Assembly (NCBI GenBank): GCA_021157505.1
Contig: JAGGWI010000210.1
Location: 1-17,755 of the forward strand
Reading direction: 5' to 3'
From: Desulfuromusa sp.
GTDB lineage: Bacteria; Desulfobacterota; Desulfuromonadia; Desulfuromonadales; Geopsychrobacteraceae
Length of the DNA: 17,755 nt
The notes below the pieces were generated by a model. The model did no database searches. It was not told the DNA's origin and was given only the letters and a program-made list of their open reading frames with translations. The position numbers and the translations under genes are program-made. Positions 14,930 through 17,755 of this stretch are shown here, piece by piece. Position 1 is the stretch's first letter; each line of letters starts with the position of its first letter.

Positions 14930-16018
14930 ATGTCTGATGACTTGCGAAAAATAATCCATATCGATATGGATGCCTTTTACGCGTCAGTTGAGCAACGTGA
15001 CAACGTTCAACTACGGGGTAAACCGGTTGTCGTTGGTGGCAATCCCGATAGCCGGGGAGTTGTCGCCACCTGCTCCTATGAAGCCCGTCAATTTGGAATT
15101 CATTCCGCCATGTCCTGCGCTCGGGCTTACCGTCTCTGTCCGCAGGTTATCTTTGTTCGTCCCCGCTTTGACGCCTATCATGAAGTTTCTCAGCAGATCA
15201 GAGCGATTTTTCTGCAATATACCGATCTGGTTGAACCTCTCTCTCTGGATGAAGCTTATCTGGATGTCTCCAGCAATAAGCCAAATATCCAATCGGCAAC
15301 CTGGGTTGCTCAGATCATTCGGCAGAAGATCCGCAATGAAACTGCTCTGACTGCTTCTGCCGGAATTTCATATAATAAATTCCTGGCTAAAATCGCTTCA
15401 GATATCAAGAAGCCTGATGGCTTAACCGTTGTGACCCCGGAACAGGCGGAACAATTTATTGCCCGGTTGCCGATTCGACGCTTTCATGGGGTGGGGCGGG
15501 TGACCGAAAAGAAGATGCAGAATCTGGGGATACTGACAGGGGCCGATTTGCGTCAACATTCTCTGCAGGAGTTGGGCAAGAATTTTGGCAAAGCAGGAGA
15601 GTACTATTTCAACATTGCTCGTGGTATTGACCTGCGACCAGTGGTACCGAACCGGGTGCGTAAATCAATCGGTAAAGAAACAACGTTGACAGAGGATACC
15701 GCTGATCATGGCCAGATGCTGACCATCATTGGTGATCTGGCAGAAAAAGTTGCAACACTTTTGCAGACAAAACAAACCAGTGGATTGACCTTGACGTTGA
15801 AAATAAAATATTCAGATTTTCAGATTGTGACGCGAAGTATCAGCCGGGAGCAGCCAATTGAAACTGCAGAGGAGATCCTGTTATTGTCTGAAAAATTGCT
15901 GCAGAAAACTGAAGCAGGGGAGAGATCGGTACGGCTTCTGGGGGTGACAATCTCTCATCTCACCACAGAGATGCCTGCTGATGAGCCACTACAGTTGGAA
16001 TTGCCTTTCAGATCGTGA
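14930..16018 (+). CDS. dinB: DNA polymerase IV (Y-family translesion polymerase)
   Basis: 362 residues, normal for Pol IV. The palm motifs are IIHIDMDAFYASVEQ (catalytic D12) and PLSLDEAYLDVS (D107, E108). RGVVATCSYEARQFGIHSAM is the typical nucleotide-contact segment, and KFLAKIASDIKKPDGL with FHGVGRVTEKK marks the thumb/HhH region. The little-finger domain follows (about 240-345). The extreme C-terminus LQLELPFRS is a good sliding-clamp binding motif. The enzyme copies damaged templates with low fidelity. The ribosome site is weak (GGTGA). The slyD terminator lies immediately upstream, so its promoter must be very close or inside slyD; I saw no clear LexA box. A short GAGGG/CCCTC hairpin follows the stop (16019-16037) without a T-run. 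Confidence 0.95.
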   Translation: MSDDLRKIIHIDMDAFYASVEQRDNVQLRGKPVVVGGNPDSRGVVATCSYEARQFGIHSAMSCARAYRLCPQVIFVRPRFDAYHEVSQQIRAIFLQYTDLVEPLSLDEAYLDVSSNKPNIQSATWVAQIIRQKIRNETALTASAGISYNKFLAKIASDIKKPDGLTVVTPEQAEQFIARLPIRRFHGVGRVTEKKMQNLGILTGADLRQHSLQELGKNFGKAGEYYFNIARGIDLRPVVPNRVRKSIGKETTLTEDTADHGQMLTIIGDLAEKVATLLQTKQTSGLTLTLKIKYSDFQIVTRSISREQPIETAEEILLLSEKLLQKTEAGERSVRLLGVTISHLTTEMPADEPLQLELPFRS

Positions 16019-16056
16019 GAGGGAGGAGATAGCCCTCCGATTCTAGTTTGATTGTA

Positions 16057-17013
16057 TCAGACGATGAGCGCTATCCACCAGGTGGCTAAAACCAAAAGAG
16101 CAGAGAACAGGGCTAATCCCCGGTTGATTTGTTCACGCGGCCGGTTTAATCCCTGTGGAAGATATTCTGACACCAGACCTAAACCAATCCCGGCTAGAAA
16201 ACCAAACAGATGGGCTCCAATATCGGTATTTTCGCCACTAGTTCCGAGGAGGGCTAATAATCCAAGTGCAGCTGCAAGCGGTAACGGCCAACGGCGTCGA
16301 AGATTATTACGGAAATGGAGCATGTTGATGGTGGCAAGTAAGCCGACGGCTCCAAAGACAGCGGTTGATGCTCCAATGGAACGATGGTCTGGGGATTGGA
16401 CCGCAGCATTCAACAGATTTCCAAGAGCCCCGGCACTGAGAACCAAAAGCCAGGCGCGTCCCGATCCCAGCAATCGACACAGGCGTACCACGAAAATGCC
16501 ACCAAGGGCGATGTTACTGACCAGGTGGAGGGGGCTGGAATGGAGGGTTAATGCGGTGATCAGTCGCCACCATTCCCCATGGAGAATTTTTTCCGTATGG
16601 GCATTGCCAAGTTTAACCCAATCGACTGGATGATGTCCGAACAGATTGATTTGCTGCTGGGTGACGTTGTAGAAAACTGCCAGAATAATTAAAATCCAGA
16701 GGGTCGATGCGGTATTTTCGTGTAATTTTCTCTCGATAGGTGGTGGTGGCGGCCAGTTACGGTTCTCTATTTCGTATTGAATTAATTCCTGACAGGCATT
16801 TTGATATTGATCTGTGGGAACAAAGAGTTGCCACTTGTCGTTACGCTTTTCACTGCGACAAGGAATCTGCCGCGATTGAAGAACCAGCATCCAGTTTTTC
16901 AGTTTGCGTTTCGGGATAGTCTGATCTGATGGCCCATCCTTCAACTCCGGTGGGATCGGAACCCAGTCCAGTAGTTCAATTTCTATCCGTTTTTCTTCAA
17001 TCATACTTTTCAT
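16057..17013 (-). CDS. rhomboid-family intramembrane serine protease
   Basis: 318 residues, convergent with dinB. The membrane domain shows the rhomboid signatures: GEWWRLITALTLHSSPLHLVSN (H163 and N167 region), the catalytic serine in GASTAVFG (S216) and the catalytic histidine in GAHLFGFLAGIGLG (H268). About six hydrophobic segments lie between residues 103 and 317. Residues 1-98 form a soluble domain (WMLVLQSRQIPCR, WQLFVPTDQYQNACQELIQYE) that looks like the N-terminal cytosolic domain of GlpG or a DUF2007-like fold. It should cleave membrane-spanning substrates within the bilayer; the substrates are unknown. No strong ribosome site precedes the first ATG; a second ATG three codons later is an alternative start. 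Confidence 0.9.
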   Translation of the reverse strand: MKSMIEEKRIEIELLDWVPIPPELKDGPSDQTIPKRKLKNWMLVLQSRQIPCRSEKRNDKWQLFVPTDQYQNACQELIQYEIENRNWPPPPPIERKLHENTASTLWILIILAVFYNVTQQQINLFGHHPVDWVKLGNAHTEKILHGEWWRLITALTLHSSPLHLVSNIALGGIFVVRLCRLLGSGRAWLLVLSAGALGNLLNAAVQSPDHRSIGASTAVFGAVGLLATINMLHFRNNLRRRWPLPLAAALGLLALLGTSGENTDIGAHLFGFLAGIGLGLVSEYLPQGLNRPREQINRGLALFSALLVLATWWIALIV

Positions 17014-17070
17014 AATTGCAGATAACTGATATTAACGGTACTGCCAAAATCTGTTGTTGCCTCAGACACA

Positions 17071-17089
17071 TGCGGACAATTGCGGACAA
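17071..17089. repeat. short tandem direct repeat TGCGGACAA x2
   Basis: Two exact copies of TGCGGACAA, start to start 10 bp apart (about one helical turn), lie about 60 bp upstream of the rhomboid start. The spacing could suit a dimeric regulator, but chance is equally possible. Confidence 0.5.
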
Positions 17090-17112
17090 AAACACAATCT
17101 TTTTCTCACACA

Positions 17113-17232
17113 AAGCCGCAAAGTCACAAAGAAAGTCAAAAACAAGATCATAACGTCAGGTTTAAAACCCGAATCTAAGGTTTTCTCTGCGGTCTTTGCG
17201 CCTTGAGTGAGCGCAGCGAACGAGCGTGAGGA
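17113..17232. repeat. dispersed-type intergenic inverted repeat element
   Basis: A left arm rich in CAAAG units (17113-17134, core GCCGCAAAGTCACAAAG) is imperfectly complementary to a right arm (17182-17204, core CTGCGGTCTTTGCGCCTT): about 18 of 22-23 positions match, around a 47-nt spacer. The right arm runs on into a GAGTGAGCGCAGCGAACG block ending in GCGTGAGGA (to 17232). From memory, sequences of the form TCTTTGCG...GAGCGCAGCGAACG recur between genes in Geobacter and Desulfuromonas relatives, so this is likely one copy of a dispersed, non-coding repeat. The base composition differs from the neighbouring coding DNA. Confidence 0.55.
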
Positions 17233-17274
17233 TGATTGTAGATTTGCTTTTTTCTTCTTCAATCCAGGATTTTT

Positions 17275-17755
17275 ATGACTGTCAAACAAATTGCCGATGA
17301 ATTATGTCTATGGCAACACATAGAGATTGCTGTCAATACCATTCTTACGAAAGGATCAGCTTCTGTTCTTCTTGAGAGGATTGCCACAATTCCCGTCCAC
17401 AAAAGCCGAGCAACCCGAAGATTAGGAGCTTATGTTTCCATGGGTGAAACGCCTGTCTGCATTCGCCTCCAATTTGCCCAGGAACCGGATAATCTGAAAC
17501 AAACATTTCTTCATGAGGTTGCCCACGCTTGCGATCATTTAAGCCGAAAGTCCGGTCGTCCATCTTATCAACGGGCTCACGGCTCTTCCTGGAAGATTTG
17601 GGCGAAGGAACTCGGGATTTCACCCCAATGTCGCGGTGAGAGCCCCGCAGTCAGACAGCTCCATCAACAGCGTCTGAAACTGGTTGCTATCTGCCAGAAA
17701 TGTGGTGCCGAATTTCATCGGGTCAGGCGTTTGAACCGAAACCGAACCTATACCC
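17275..17755 (+). CDS. SprT-like zinc metalloprotease (3' end cut by window edge)
   Basis: The frame is open from the ATG at 17275 to the window end (160 codons, no stop), with AGGA five bases upstream. The product has the metalloprotease motif HEVAHACDH (residues 80-88: H80, E81, H84, and H88 as a possible further ligand), followed about 20 residues later by AHGSSWKIWAKELGI, the HG..W signature of SprT-like proteins. A zinc-ribbon half, CQKCG (C140, C143), lies near the edge; the second cysteine pair should be just outside. SprT-like proteins include the DNA-protein crosslink protease SPRTN; bacterial members are poorly understood. The N-terminal part (VHKSRATRRLGAYVSM) also fits the family. 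No signal peptide, so cytoplasmic. Confidence 0.85.
   Translation, partial: MTVKQIADELCLWQHIEIAVNTILTKGSASVLLERIATIPVHKSRATRRLGAYVSMGETPVCIRLQFAQEPDNLKQTFLHEVAHACDHLSRKSGRPSYQRAHGSSWKIWAKELGISPQCRGESPAVRQLHQQRLKLVAICQKCGAEFHRVRRLNRNRTYT

Larger units (their letters stand above)
17014..17274. other. intergenic region between rhomboid and SprT-like genes
   Basis: 261 nt between divergent genes. It contains a tandem TGCGGACAA repeat (17071-17079 and 17081-17089) and an inverted-repeat element (17113-17232, listed separately). The last part (17266-17269, AGGA) is the ribosome site of the SprT-like gene. I found no convincing promoter for either gene. Confidence 0.6.

Noticed and set aside
16019..16037. 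Hairpin GAGGG/CCCTC between dinB and the rhomboid gene as a terminator
   Set aside because: A five-bp stem without a T-run on either strand; too weak to call.
16052..16633. A 193-codon + frame opposite the rhomboid gene
   Set aside because: Arginine- and proline-rich antisense frame; the minus strand carries the complete rhomboid catalytic motifs.
1..17755. tRNA, rRNA, CRISPR array, IS element or prophage genes
   Set aside because: No cloverleaf, regularly spaced repeats, transposase or phage proteins were seen on either strand.

Overview
This window looks like chromosome from a Desulfuromonadales-type deltaproteobacterium (Geobacter/Pelobacter/Desulfuromonas relatives). I infer this from gene content: a MoxR-Bat aerotolerance operon, a histidine kinase followed by a REC-PATAN regulator and Roadblock proteins, and a Pta-N/DRTGG ATPase next to a TPR protein. 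It is not a measured taxonomic result. Almost all genes lie on the + strand, densely packed with ATGA or TGATG overlaps. Nothing resembles a prophage, IS element, CRISPR array, tRNA or rRNA.

Layout. (1) 1-245: a possible 3' end of an upstream gene, a hairpin followed by T residues, and a candidate promoter. (2) 246-7214: a six-gene, translationally coupled operon encoding a MoxR AAA+ ATPase, a DUF58 protein, a short DUF4381 membrane protein, BatA (VWA), a BatB-BatC fusion (VWA, membrane segments, TPR) and BatD. Together they should form an envelope-associated AAA+/VWA complex linked to stress or oxygen tolerance. (3) 7215-7513: a long leader with an extended -10 promoter candidate. (4) 7514-10378: a phosphotransacetylase-N-terminal-like P-loop/DRTGG protein, a TPR protein and a YbaK-type aminoacyl-tRNA deacylase. 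(5) 10379-10595: an intergenic stretch with a good sigma70-type promoter and a doubtful 46-codon ORF. (6) 10596-13861: a signalling cassette of PAS histidine kinase, REC-PATAN response regulator and two Roadblock/LC7 proteins. By eye, the regulator's C-terminus is itself a Roadblock-like domain, giving three Roadblock modules in a row. (7) 13892-14861: a nitroreductase and a SlyD-type FKBP prolyl isomerase, ending in a clear intrinsic terminator. (8) 14930-16018: DNA polymerase IV. (9) 16057-17013, minus strand: a rhomboid protease with an N-terminal cytosolic domain. (10) 17014-17274: intergenic DNA holding a dispersed-repeat-like inverted element. (11) 17275 to the window end: the first 160 codons of a SprT-like zinc metalloprotease, cut off by the edge.

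The most interesting part is the kinase/REC-PATAN-Roadblock/Roadblock/Roadblock cassette, because Roadblock proteins normally act on small Ras-like GTPases (MglB on MglA) and no GTPase is encoded here. Next are the orphan Pta-N/DRTGG protein, which lacks the acetyltransferase catalytic domain, the BatB-BatC fusion that keeps what looks like the former BatC signal peptide at its junction, and the intergenic repeat.
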